From contig NZ_AKVN02000001.1 in assembly GCF_000271485.2 (NCBI RefSeq), positions 2,753,501 to 2,817,500 on the forward strand: a stretch of DNA of 64,000 nt. The letters are read 5' to 3'. Within the stretch, counting starts at the first letter, position 1, and each line of letters begins with the position of its first letter. Positions 44,095 through 53,137 of this stretch are shown piece after piece. The position numbers and the translations under genes are program-made. The notes under the pieces were generated by a model. It did not search any database. It was not told the DNA's origin and saw only the letters and a list, made by a program, of their open reading frames with translations. This stretch comes from Pelosinus fermentans DSM 17108 (lineage in GTDB: Bacteria; Bacillota; Negativicutes; DSM-13327).

Positions 44095-45855
44095 CTAACA
44101 CCTTTCCCCTAATAACTCATTCAATTTTCGATATAAGGTAGCAACTCCAATTCCTAACTGTTTTGCAGCTACCTGCTTACCTTTTGTAGTATTGCCATAT
44201 AAAGCAACAGCCTTCACTATATGATCCCGCTCCACTTCCCGCAAAAGCCGAATATTTTGACCCTCGGCCTGTCCTATATCATTTTTATATTCACGGATAT
44301 TGCGAGGTAATGTGTCCTCAGTTAGTGTCCCTAATTCGTCTGCCATGTTAATCATAAATTCAATAGTATTTTCTAACTCACGCACATTACCAGGCCAAGG
44401 ATAATGAATTAGAATATTCATAGTTTGCTGATCGATAGCCTGTACTTTTTTATGAAATAAACCACAGTATTTTTCGATAGTACTAGCTACAACCAATGGG
44501 ATATCTTCTATTCTTTGCCCAAGAGCCGGTGCTTCTAGTGGAATCACATTCAACCTGTAATATAAATCCTCACGAAACTTATTTTCTTTAATTAAAGCTT
44601 TCAAATCCTTATTTGTGGCAGCTATAACCCGAACGTCAAATGATATTAACTGATTAGAACCAATTCGCACTAGCTTTCGCTCTTGTAAGACCCTTAGCAA
44701 TTTAACCTGTAAGTAAATTGGCATATCACCAACTTCATCTAAGAAAATAACGCCTTTATTAGCAAGTTCAAACTTGCCAATTTTCCCCCGTGGATCAGCC
44801 CCAGTAAAAGCCCCTTTTATATAACCAAAGAGTTCACTTTCTAATAAAGTATCAGGTATAGCTCCACAGTTTACAGCAATGAAGGGTTTATCACTTCGAT
44901 TACTTGTAGCATGAATGGCCCTGGCAATCAATTCTTTACCTGTGCCACTCTGTCCTGTAACAAGTACTGTTGATGTAGAGTCAGCTACCTTGCGTATTTT
45001 ATTTTTTAGTTGTTTAATTGCTTCTGTTTCACCAATAATATTGTCTAAACTAACCAATTTAGATACATTTGTTAAGCCATAAATATCTGATTTTACACTT
45101 TTCATTTCGTCAAAAATAAAAATTTTATCGTAAACTGCTAAACCTGGAGATACGCTTAATAAATTTCCCATTAAGTAGAACTTTTTGTTTGCAATCAGGA
45201 TTTTATATTCCTCTACTCCTAACATGGAATCACCAGTAGCCTCAATGATAACGTTTTTGTTGATACAAGATGAGGTTAATTGCAATTGCTTTAAAGCACT
45301 CTCATTAATTTGAATAATTTGATTACTTTGATTTAAGATCAGTACACCTTTATCTACATTATTAATCACTTGCAGTAATAAATTAGTTATGACTTGATTT
45401 CGTTCGTTCTCTCGCTGCTCATAAGCTTTCGCTCCAATAAATCCTGCAATTTGCAGTATGAATAGTTGATAAAAATCTATGTCATCTAATAATCTTTGTT
45501 TTTGCTCTTCATCAAAACAAATAAGTCCAATTACCCCAATAATTTCATCATTTAATTTAATAGGAGTACATAACTCCATTTTTTCATCACAGCATCTCTG
45601 TTTGGAGCACAGCTTACAAAATATATGTTCACCAGGTTCTTTAATTAATTGGGTTTCACCCGTAGCCAGCACTTGCTGATAAACAAAGCCTTCCTTCGAC
45701 ATATCAACATTTATTTGGTTAATGTATCTTCCTGTACCAGAAATACGAAATAAATTACCATCAACAATCTCCACATCCACTTTAATCACATGAGAGATCA
45801 TATTTCCATACTGAATTACTACATCCTGAATTTCTTGTAAAATTGTTTTTTTCAC
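44095..45855 (-). CDS. ygeV: Sigma-54-dependent activator, YgeV-like
   Basis: This 586-residue regulator has an N-terminal sensory region of about 270 residues and a central AAA+ domain. That domain carries Walker A GQSGTGKE near 302, GAFTGA (the sigma-54 contact loop) near 347 and Walker [14 protein letters not shown]-terminal Fis-type helix-turn-helix ([21 protein letters not shown]) follows. The sensor part includes [19 protein letters not shown], a cysteine-rich loop that could sense metal or redox, and a PAS-like stretch. The start is GTG (45853-45855) behind AGGGGG. Length and position match E. coli YgeV. It should turn on the ygeX operon from the sigma-54 site below it. Confidence 0.92.
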   Translation of the reverse strand: MKKTILQEIQDVVIQYGNMISHVIKVDVEIVDGNLFRISGTGRYINQINVDMSKEGFVYQQVLATGETQLIKEPGEHIFCKLCSKQRCCDEKMELCTPIKLNDEIIGVIGLICFDEEQKQRLLDDIDFYQLFILQIAGFIGAKAYEQRENERNQVITNLLLQVINNVDKGVLILNQSNQIIQINESALKQLQLTSSCINKNVIIEATGDSMLGVEEYKILIANKKFYLMGNLLSVSPGLAVYDKIFIFDEMKSVKSDIYGLTNVSKLVSLDNIIGETEAIKQLKNKIRKVADSTSTVLVTGQSGTGKELIARAIHATSNRSDKPFIAVNCGAIPDTLLESELFGYIKGAFTGADPRGKIGKFELANKGVIFLDEVGDMPIYLQVKLLRVLQERKLVRIGSNQLISFDVRVIAATNKDLKALIKENKFREDLYYRLNVIPLEAPALGQRIEDIPLVVASTIEKYCGLFHKKVQAIDQQTMNILIHYPWPGNVRELENTIEFMINMADELGTLTEDTLPRNIREYKNDIGQAEGQNIRLLREVERDHIVKAVALYGNTTKGKQVAAKQLGIGVATLYRKLNELLGERC

Positions 45856-45949
45856 AACAGCCTGCCCCCTCTTTTCTCAGTAACTGCTAGAGCTGCTTCC
45901 TTGTTGACTATGAGGAAAAAATCCATAGGCAATAAGAATAATTCCACAT

Positions 45950-45985
45950 AGTAATTGCTTCTCCTTATAGTAATTGCTTCTCCTT
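45950..45985. repeat. 17-bp direct repeat upstream of ygeV
   Basis: AGTAATTGCTTCTCCTT occurs twice with two bases between. On the minus strand each copy contains AAGGAGAAGC, a ribosome-site-like sequence. The second is followed by an ATG and a 13-codon frame, which may be chance. Confidence 0.7.
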
Positions 45986-46048
45986 CAACTAGTCCTAAAG
46001 CCTTAATAGCATGGATCTGTCTGCCTTAAAGCAATTTACTACTATAAG

Positions 46049-46098
46049 AAAAGGACTTGATCTGGAGGAGCTTATACTCTACTTGATCAAGTCCTTTT
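46049..46098 (-). terminator. Terminator after guanine deaminase
   Basis: A 14-bp inverted repeat, AAAAGGACTTGATC/GATCAAGTCCTTTT, follows the gene by 15 bases and separates it from ygeV. Confidence 0.85.
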
Positions 46099-46113
46099 AG
46101 GCTACGAAGCAGA

Positions 46114-47391
46114 TTACGGATGATCGACTTTTTTACCAGCCACATATCTAGCAACAATATCTCGATCCTCGCCAATATAAATAAATTGATGCAGTCTTTC
46201 TTCCAAAGAGCGTTGATTCCGATCAACGACATGGTGATTATGAATGACTAATGCATCAAATTCGTATCCTGCCTCAAAGCTGCCTATCTTACCAAAAAAG
46301 CTGCCGCCGCCCTTGGTTGCCAGATAAAAAGCTTCTCGCATATTGATAAAATCATCCGTCTTCTGCGTTTCCAGCCATTTCAATTTGGACGCTTGCACAG
46401 TTGCTACCATCACCTGCGCTATAGACACCTGGTGTCCGCCTGCGACGTCGGAACCCAATCCAACCGAAACCCCTTGTTGAATAATCCTGCGAATAGGTGC
46501 TATCCCGCTGGATAGGTTAGCATTGGAAGATGGACAATGAGCCACATATACATTATTCTTCGCCATTAGTTCTATTTCGGCAGCATCACTATGGACACAG
46601 TGCGCCATAATAGTTGGCTGCTGACCGAATAATTCAAATTGATTATAGACGTCTCCATAGTTCTGGCATTTCCGATGCAATTCTCTGACCCAGGTGATCT
46701 CAGCAGTATTTTCCGATAAATGGGACTGGACCGGCACCTGATACTTCTTGGCTAGATAAGCCAGTCCCGCCATCAGTTCCGGTGTACAGGAAGGCACAAA
46801 CCGTGGCGTGACAATCGGCTTTACCAATGCATACCGACTGACAGTGTCTTGCAGAAATTCCTCCGTATCGGCCAATGACTGCTTTGTTGTTTCTATCAAT
46901 GCCAGCGGAGAATTTCGGTCCATATTGACCTTTCCCACATATCCTCCTAAACCTGCCCTTGCCAGCAGTTCCAGCAATTTAGCCGTAGCCTCTTTATGAA
47001 TGGTACCAAACAGTACAGCACGCGTGGTCCCCCATCTCCAAAGCTCTACAACAACCGCCTTATAAACTGCTTCTGCATATGCCAAATCCTTAAATTTAGC
47101 CTCTGCTGAAAAAGTATATTTTTCCAGCCATGGAAGTAATTCCAGATCAAGTCCTAAACCTCGGTTAACAAATTGCGGTGCATGGGAATGCAAGTCCACA
47201 AATCCCGGAATGATCAGATCATCTCCATAATCGATTACAGGCAACCCTGTAAATTCTTCAGAAAGCTCAGCATACGTTCCTTTAACCCACTGTCCTTCAA
47301 TTATAATATAACTATTTTCCAGAACTGTTAATTGACCAAAACTGGGTGTAAAAATGAAATTCCCTTTTATAATCATCACATCATTACTCAT
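46114..47391 (-). CDS. guaD: Guanine deaminase
   Basis: Guanine deaminase converts guanine to xanthine and ammonia. This 425-residue enzyme shows the zinc motifs in order: IIPGFVDLHSHAPQ (family 9-residue motif), QSHLSENTAEITWV, AHCVHSD and GLGSDVAGGHQVSI. The frame opens at a GTG (47403) that overlaps AAGGTGAG; the ATG at 47389-47391 is more likely. The gene and the permease before it look more GC-rich than the ygeX operon. It supplies xanthine to the dehydrogenases upstream. Confidence 0.9.
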   Translation of the reverse strand: MSNDVMIIKGNFIFTPSFGQLTVLENSYIIIEGQWVKGTYAELSEEFTGLPVIDYGDDLIIPGFVDLHSHAPQFVNRGLGLDLELLPWLEKYTFSAEAKFKDLAYAEAVYKAVVVELWRWGTTRAVLFGTIHKEATAKLLELLARAGLGGYVGKVNMDRNSPLALIETTKQSLADTEEFLQDTVSRYALVKPIVTPRFVPSCTPELMAGLAYLAKKYQVPVQSHLSENTAEITWVRELHRKCQNYGDVYNQFELFGQQPTIMAHCVHSDAAEIELMAKNNVYVAHCPSSNANLSSGIAPIRRIIQQGVSVGLGSDVAGGHQVSIAQVMVATVQASKLKWLETQKTDDFINMREAFYLATKGGGSFFGKIGSFEAGYEFDALVIHNHHVVDRNQRSLEERLHQFIYIGEDRDIVARYVAGKKVDHP

Positions 47392-47453
47392 TATTATATT
47401 CACTCACCTTTTTTACTTAGAACTGCCAAAAAGTAAAATGTTTCATAAAATCA

Positions 47454-48806
47454 TTACTTCATCCAAAGGTGAATTGCGAAAATAATGGATAAAACATACA
47501 TTAAGGGATTAATCTCTTTCATTCTGCCAGTAACCACTTTGAGCAGTGTATAAGCAATGAAACCGAAAGCCATGCCTTCCACAATACTAGACGTTAACGG
47601 CATTAGAATAATCGTTAAAAACGCCGGCAGCGCATTGGTAAAATCGGTAAAATCAATGTGTACAATTTCACCGATCATTAAAGCTCCCAGAATAATAAGG
47701 ATGGAGGAAGTAGCAGCCCCTGGAACCAAAGCAGCTAAAGGGGTTATAAAAAGAGTGGCTAAAAATAATATCCCAGTAATAACGGATGCCAAGCCCGATT
47801 TTCCTCCAGCCCCAACACCTGCTGCACTTTCCAGGTAAGAAGTCACTGTACAGGACCCCAGAAAGCTTCCCATCATAGCCGCCAATGAACCCGCCAGCAA
47901 AGCTTTATTAATATCAGGCAGATTACCGTTTTTGTCGAGTAATTTAGCCTTACCGGAAATAGCAATTAACGTGCCGATGTTATCAAACAAATCCACAATG
48001 GTAATTGTAAAAATAATAGATATCAGGCCATATCCAATGGCTGCCATAATGTCCAATTGCCCCATAGTTTCAACCGGCATTGGCGGAATAAAAGAAATTA
48101 AATCATTAATGCTTGTCGGCACTTTGGCAACCCCCATAAACATGCCGATTACCGTGGTCGATAAAATGCCAATCAGGAAAGCACCTTTTACCTTGCGTGC
48201 CAATAAAACACTGTTTATAATCAGACCAATAATCGCTAAGAGTACCCCAGGTTGTTTTAAACTGCCCAAGGTTACGATGGTGCCCGGGGATGGAACAATA
48301 ATGCCGGCCCCTTTAAAGCCAATAAAGGCGATAAATAAGCCAAGGCCTACACCGATGGCAGATTTAAGCATGGTAGGGATTGCTTCAATGACCGCCTTGG
48401 TGATATTGGTTATGGCCAGTATAAAGAATAACACCCCCGATACAAAAACCGCGCCCAATGCTGTTTGCCAACTTAGGCCCATGCTGCCCACCATAACGAA
48501 AGCAAATACAGCGCCCAGGCCTAATCCTGGCCCCATCGCAATGGGTAAATTAGCATAAAGACCAATCAGTAAAGTGGCAAATGCCGTGGAAAGAATGGTA
48601 GCCGCCGTAGCGCTGGTGTGGGGCATGCCAGCTGCAGCCAGAAATTGTCCCGGAATGACAAAAATCAGATAGGACATAGCAATAAAGGTAGTTAAACCAG
48701 CTAACATTTCAGTCCTTATATCCGTTCCTCTTTGCGGTAATTTAAAATATCGGTTCAAGAAAACTTGTACATTGCCTTGATTTTCCGTTATTTGTGTTTT
48801 CAACAT
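47454..48806 (-). CDS. Hypoxanthine/guanine permease (AzgA/PbuG-like)
   Basis: This 450-residue transporter belongs to the AzgA/PbuG branch of nucleobase permeases (COG2252 type). Characteristic pieces are RTEMLAGLTTFIAMSYLIFV, IAMGPGLGLGAVFAFV, VDLFDNIGTLIAISGKA and GSFLGSCTVTSYLESAAGVG. It should import guanine, hypoxanthine or adenine with protons. GGAGCG precedes the ATG. It sits directly before guanine deaminase, consistent with uptake of guanine. Confidence 0.9.
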   Translation of the reverse strand: MLKTQITENQGNVQVFLNRYFKLPQRGTDIRTEMLAGLTTFIAMSYLIFVIPGQFLAAAGMPHTSATAATILSTAFATLLIGLYANLPIAMGPGLGLGAVFAFVMVGSMGLSWQTALGAVFVSGVLFFILAITNITKAVIEAIPTMLKSAIGVGLGLFIAFIGFKGAGIIVPSPGTIVTLGSLKQPGVLLAIIGLIINSVLLARKVKGAFLIGILSTTVIGMFMGVAKVPTSINDLISFIPPMPVETMGQLDIMAAIGYGLISIIFTITIVDLFDNIGTLIAISGKAKLLDKNGNLPDINKALLAGSLAAMMGSFLGSCTVTSYLESAAGVGAGGKSGLASVITGILFLATLFITPLAALVPGAATSSILIILGALMIGEIVHIDFTDFTNALPAFLTIILMPLTSSIVEGMAFGFIAYTLLKVVTGRMKEINPLMYVLSIIFAIHLWMK

Positions 48807-48864
48807 GTACTTACGCTCCTTATTTTAAAATATGGCTATTTTCATGCTAGATTTATGAATTACA

Positions 48865-48960
48865 TTAGTACTCTTTAAAATTCACTAACTTCCTTTGCCA
48901 AAAGCACAAGTGGGATATCGGCACTCGCCGCAATTGGCACAATAAACCACCATGGGCATC
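48865..48960 (-). CDS. Possible 31-residue Cys-rich peptide
   Basis: A short frame lies between the FAD subunit gene and the permease. It reads MPMVVYCANCGECRYPTC near the start, giving a C-x2-C-x2-C-x4-C pattern that could hold a metal or Fe-S cluster. No good ribosome site precedes the ATG, so it may be unexpressed or a relic. It is listed because the cysteine spacing is unlikely to be random. Confidence 0.3.
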   Translation of the reverse strand, partial: DAHGGLLCQLRRVPISHLCFWQRKLVNFKEY

Positions 48961-48982
48961 AATTCATCGTGTCATTTTGAAG

Positions 48983-49801
48983 TCAGATTCCATTGCTTTC
49001 TAGAAAATCACGAAGCAAATTCATACAAACAGCTTTTCTGTATTCTGCCGAAATTCTACCTTTGATAGGAATAATTGCCTGATCATACGCTGCCATATAC
49101 TCTTTCTTAACAACCTTGGCCTCTTTCGTCGTTTTACCGACTAACATTGCATCAATATCTGCCCTTCTGATGATAATATCGCTGACTGCGCCAAATGCAG
49201 TCTTACAGTTCACAATCTTACCATCCGCTACATTCAGAATGGCAGCAAAGGAGACTCGAGAAATCGCCAACGCATCCCTGGCCCCCACCTTCTTATAATA
49301 ATAATTACTGAGATTAATTCGATCTATCAGAATTTCAACAAGTAGTTCATCCGACTGCAAAGCAGTCTTCTTTCTACCCAGATAGAACTCTGCAATCGGA
49401 AGAACTCGTTCTCCCCTGCTGCTGACAAGGCATAGTTTAGCATCTGTCGCAAATAAGATCAGTGCACTGTCCCCTTTAGCTGAACCATTGCAGATATTGC
49501 CGCCAATCGTAGCCAGGTTTCGGATTGCCGGTGCTGCAATCTGTGCTGCTGCTTCCTTTAAAATAGCAGGTACCAGCTCATTTTCAATAATATCAGTAAA
49601 AGTGCATGCAGCACCAATTCGGAGATATTCTGTATCTTCTACAATATTTTTCATCTCAGGTATTCTAGCAAGAAACAAAAATGTTGCATTTTCCTCTGGA
49701 TCAATCATCAAATCAGTACCCCCGCTGTAAGGAGTTACCGATTCTTTGGCAAGGATCTGCAATGCTTCTTTCAAAGACGTTGCCTGATAGCCATTTACCA
49801 T
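48983..49801 (-). CDS. Xanthine dehydrogenase FAD-binding subunit
   Basis: This 272-residue protein is the FAD subunit of a molybdenum hydroxylase of the xanthine dehydrogenase family. It shows the FAD-binding PYSGGTDLMI, IAAPAIRNLATIGGNICNGSAKGDS and a C-terminal CO-dehydrogenase flavoprotein-like domain. It passes electrons from the iron-sulfur subunit to NAD+ or another acceptor. It overlaps the iron-sulfur gene by 7 bases, so the subunits are co-translated. Confidence 0.92.
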   Translation of the reverse strand: MVNGYQATSLKEALQILAKESVTPYSGGTDLMIDPEENATFLFLARIPEMKNIVEDTEYLRIGAACTFTDIIENELVPAILKEAAAQIAAPAIRNLATIGGNICNGSAKGDSALILFATDAKLCLVSSRGERVLPIAEFYLGRKKTALQSDELLVEILIDRINLSNYYYKKVGARDALAISRVSFAAILNVADGKIVNCKTAFGAVSDIIIRRADIDAMLVGKTTKEAKVVKKEYMAAYDQAIIPIKGRISAEYRKAVCMNLLRDFLESNGI

Positions 49802-50265
49802 AAACCTTCCCCCTCCTTTGCTGCAATACTAATCGCTTGTACGATGGCATTATAACCAGTACATCTGCAAAGGTTGCCGGAAATCCCTTCACGTATCTCT
49901 GCCTCCGTCGGGTTTGGATTCTTGGCAAGAATACATTCGGACGCAAGTACCATACCCGGCATACAAAAACCGCACTGTACTGCACTAACCGAGGCATAGG
50001 ACGTATCAAGGGCTGCAAAACGCTCTGTTTTACGATAACCTTCAATGGTCATAACCGTACAGCCTTCAACATGCCCCATTGCCACCATACAGGAATTAAC
50101 TAATCTGCCATCAAGAATGACAGAACAGGCACCGCATTCCCCTTCTTTGCAGCCGCACTTTACTCCCGTGCAAGCAAATTCAGTGCGAAGTATATCGAGC
50201 AGACGCTCGTTTGCCTTGGCTGTTGATGCAACCTTTTGATCATTAAGAATAAAGTTTATCATCAT
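49795..50265 (-). CDS. Xanthine dehydrogenase [2Fe-2S] subunit
   Basis: This 156-residue electron-transfer subunit has both cluster motifs: the plant-type CKEGECGACSVILDGRLVNSC and the helical CGFCMPGMVL with LCRCTGYN. It links the molybdenum site to FAD. The start overlaps the stop of the molybdenum subunit gene (ATGATGA), with GGGGGTGA just upstream; either of two adjacent ATGs may be used. Confidence 0.94.
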   Translation of the reverse strand: MMINFILNDQKVASTAKANERLLDILRTEFACTGVKCGCKEGECGACSVILDGRLVNSCMVAMGHVEGCTVMTIEGYRKTERFAALDTSYASVSAVQCGFCMPGMVLASECILAKNPNPTEAEIREGISGNLCRCTGYNAIVQAISIAAKEGEGLW

Positions 50266-52376
50266 GTATTCACCCCCTGTAAAATTTTCATAGCATCTTC
50301 TGGTGTGAATGGCACCTTATTTAAATTAGCACCAAGAGCATTTTCCATCGCTTCCACATAAGCAGGAGCCGCACCAACCAGAGGAAGTTCACCTGCCCCT
50401 TTGGCTCCATAAGGACCATGGGTATATGGATTATTCATCATTTCAGCCACAAGATTTGGCACATCTACCGCCGTAGGAATGATATAATCGCTAAAACTAT
50501 TATTACGAATAATACCTTTATCGTTATAATCCATCTGCTCCATGGAAGCATAACCAATTCCTTGCAGAAAACCGCCTTCCATCTGTCCCACGACAATATT
50601 CATATCAATGGGTACACCCACATCAAAAATACCCCATGCCCCAAGGATTTTTGTCATGGCGGTCAATGTGTCTACTTCCACTTCAATCGCGTTCACCGAC
50701 CAGGAATACGTTGGATAAGCGTCGCCACTAAAGTTCTTAAGGTTAAAAGGAATTACAAAATCAGGTTCAACAAAATGCTCTTCTATCACTTGTTCTTTTC
50801 CATCCTGCCATTCTTTCTTAAGTTTCTCTGCTGCACGCTGCAGCAATCCTCCAACGGTCATTAAAGAGCGGCTGGCTACAGTCGGACCTGAATCAGGCAC
50901 ACGATCAGTATCCGGATTATCAATGTATACCTGATCATAAGAAATACCAAGGGTGTCCGCAACGATTTTACAAAACGTAGTTTTAAGACCTTGGCCGATA
51001 TCCGAGTTACTAGCGAGAATCTCTACTGTATTATCTGGATTCTTCCTGATCTTGGCCACGGCCTTAATAATGTCTCGTTCACCACTGCCGGTAAAACCAC
51101 AACCATGAAAGAACATCGATAGACCAATGCCCTTGCGGTACCGTCCAATCTGCTGCTGGTATTGCTTACGCTTAGCACGATAATCAGTCAACTCATCAAT
51201 CCGCTGAATCATCTCAGGCAGTGGTACATGGAAATGATATTTGCCGCTTGTGGAAGTAGAATCCCCTTGTTTAACCATATATTTTTCTTTCAGCTCCAGA
51301 GAATCCAGCCCCATTTCCTTGGCAATATGATCCATAATCATTTCTACAGCAAAGAAGGTTTGTGGCGCACCAAAACCACGGTAAGCACCGCAAGGTACCG
51401 TATTTGTCTTAACCGCACGTCCCCCAACACGAAGATTATCAATGCGGTATACACCATTTGCACAAATCAAACCACGCTGCAAAACAACTGCTGAAAGTGT
51501 AGTATAGGCACCGCTATTAAAAAGAACATCAATATCCATACCTGTAATTTCACCATTTTTAATCGCTACTTTATAGGTACTAAGAGAAGGATGGCGTTTT
51601 GAAGTAAACTCCATATCTTCCCGTCGGTTAAAAATGACCTTAACTGGCTTATTTGCCTTTTTTGCTGCAACTGCGACCTGACAAGCGAGTATCGAAGGGA
51701 AGGCTTCCTTGCCGCCGAAACCGCCGCCAGTAACATCTTGGATAATCTGAACGTCTTTTCCCTCACAGCCAATCGCGTTGGCAACTGCACTATGCACATA
51801 GTATGGACACTGCATCGAACCACGCACCGTCATGCGGCCATCCTGAGGGTAGGCAATAAGCCCCTGTGTTTCCAGATAAGCCTGTTCCTGATAACCCGTC
51901 TGAAATGTTTCAATAAAAACGCGATCCGCTTCCGCTAAAGCCTTATCCATATCTCCTTTTGTATACTTGTAATCAAAGAAAACGGTGTCCGATGTCAGCA
52001 TATCAAGAACTGGGATTTGCTCTTCATACACTACCACAATCTTATGCAAAATTTTCTCAACAACTTGATTATCCGGACCAACAACCATTAAAATTGGCTC
52101 ACCTATATACTCTACTGCATCATCGGCATAAACCGGTGTGTCATGAATTATAATTGCAACACGATTTACACCTGTTACGTCGTTTTTATCCACAATCAAA
52201 TAACCCTCAGGCAATTCAGGAAGAATAATCTTGGTAATACGTGCTTTTGCCTTGGCAGAGTGTAACAGTCTGCCATAAAGCATGCCGCCCATCACATGAT
52301 CATCTACATAAAGAGCACTACCGTTTATTTTTGCTTCATGGTCTTTCTTCTTTATCGATCCACTGATATTTTCCAT
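50262..52376 (-). CDS. Xanthine dehydrogenase molybdenum-binding subunit
   Basis: This 704-residue catalytic subunit binds the molybdopterin cofactor. Motifs are VTGGGFGGKEAFPS, CGAYRGFGAPQTFFAVE, NSDIGQGLKT and the C-terminal YGAKGAGELPLVGAAPA with the catalytic glutamate. It hydroxylates xanthine or hypoxanthine with water as oxygen source. The ATG at 52374-52376 follows GGGAGG and is preferred to an upstream GTG. With the next two genes it forms a classical three-subunit enzyme. Members in this setting may carry a labile selenium ligand, which cannot be seen in sequence. Confidence 0.93.
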   Translation of the reverse strand: MENISGSIKKKDHEAKINGSALYVDDHVMGGMLYGRLLHSAKAKARITKIILPELPEGYLIVDKNDVTGVNRVAIIIHDTPVYADDAVEYIGEPILMVVGPDNQVVEKILHKIVVVYEEQIPVLDMLTSDTVFFDYKYTKGDMDKALAEADRVFIETFQTGYQEQAYLETQGLIAYPQDGRMTVRGSMQCPYYVHSAVANAIGCEGKDVQIIQDVTGGGFGGKEAFPSILACQVAVAAKKANKPVKVIFNRREDMEFTSKRHPSLSTYKVAIKNGEITGMDIDVLFNSGAYTTLSAVVLQRGLICANGVYRIDNLRVGGRAVKTNTVPCGAYRGFGAPQTFFAVEMIMDHIAKEMGLDSLELKEKYMVKQGDSTSTSGKYHFHVPLPEMIQRIDELTDYRAKRKQYQQQIGRYRKGIGLSMFFHGCGFTGSGERDIIKAVAKIRKNPDNTVEILASNSDIGQGLKTTFCKIVADTLGISYDQVYIDNPDTDRVPDSGPTVASRSLMTVGGLLQRAAEKLKKEWQDGKEQVIEEHFVEPDFVIPFNLKNFSGDAYPTYSWSVNAIEVEVDTLTAMTKILGAWGIFDVGVPIDMNIVVGQMEGGFLQGIGYASMEQMDYNDKGIIRNNSFSDYIIPTAVDVPNLVAEMMNNPYTHGPYGAKGAGELPLVGAAPAYVEAMENALGANLNKVPFTPEDAMKILQGVNT

Positions 52377-52412
52377 AGTTTCCTCCCACACATTTTAGCA
52401 ATAGACATTTTC

Positions 52413-52445
52413 AAAAGCGCCAAAACCATACATTACGGTTTTGGC
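52413..52445 (-). terminator. Weak hairpin between MocA-like and Mo-subunit genes
   Basis: GCCAAAACC/GGTTTTGGC followed by GCTTTTG on the minus strand. The short T-run suggests partial termination or an mRNA-processing boundary. Confidence 0.45.
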
Positions 52446-52456
52446 TAACAAATGAA

Positions 52457-53074
52457 TCAGGATGAAATCAAATTCTCCATATAGTCTGCTAGTCGATTGT
52501 AATCTTCCTGGGTATCTGCATCTAACATGCAGCCCATATCCTCAACAGGAACAGTTATAATTTGGCTTTCCAGCTGGTGCCATAATTCTCGCAAACCACC
52601 CTCGCCAGTAAAAGCAAGGATGCGCTCAATACATTTGAACGAAATCAAGGGCGGGTGTTTTCGGTATCCGTCTATAGTAGGAAAAGCGGCTAAGGCATGC
52701 TTTTGTAACATGGCTTCTCTCACTGCAAGAAAAGTACGCGTATGAATGGCTGGCATATCTCCAGGAAGAAGATAAACGGCTTCGCAGGGGCTTGATGCTG
52801 AGATGCCAAGCTTAACTGACGTTAACATATCCGTTTCTGCATATTTGTCATTATATTTAAATACTAAACGGGAAGGATCATATGTATTGCGCAGCAATGA
52901 TTCTACCTCTTCCCCACGATATCCCAATACCATAATGACTTGATTTACACCCGCACGAAACATACTATCCACACTATGTTCAATCATCATTTTTCCTTTT
53001 ATTTTTAAAAAAGGTTTAAACACTTTCATACGGCTGGATAAACCAGCAGCCAGTAGAATACCATTGGTTTTCAA
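52457..53074 (-). CDS. Molybdenum cofactor cytidylyltransferase (MocA/YgfJ-like)
   Basis: This 205-residue nucleotidyltransferase has the signature GILLAAGLSSRMKVFKPFLKIKGK and the acidic metal site LLPGDMPAIH. It should attach CMP to molybdopterin to make the dinucleotide cofactor used by the xanthine dehydrogenase family. It lies between the two molybdenum hydroxylase genes and matches the YgfJ group found in the E. coli version of the island. Confidence 0.9.
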   Translation of the reverse strand: MKTNGILLAAGLSSRMKVFKPFLKIKGKMMIEHSVDSMFRAGVNQVIMVLGYRGEEVESLLRNTYDPSRLVFKYNDKYAETDMLTSVKLGISASSPCEAVYLLPGDMPAIHTRTFLAVREAMLQKHALAAFPTIDGYRKHPPLISFKCIERILAFTGEGGLRELWHQLESQIITVPVEDMGCMLDADTQEDYNRLADYMENLISS

Positions 53075-53137
53075 TAAAATGTCACCTTCTCCACTTCGAA
53101 CATTACTGCCATCTTTTCTTTTACAGCTGTTTGCGTT

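Noticed and set aside
47557-48558. Long plus-strand open frames opposite the guanine permease gene
   Set aside because: They are complementary shadows of the permease, lack ribosome sites and show no recognisable protein features.
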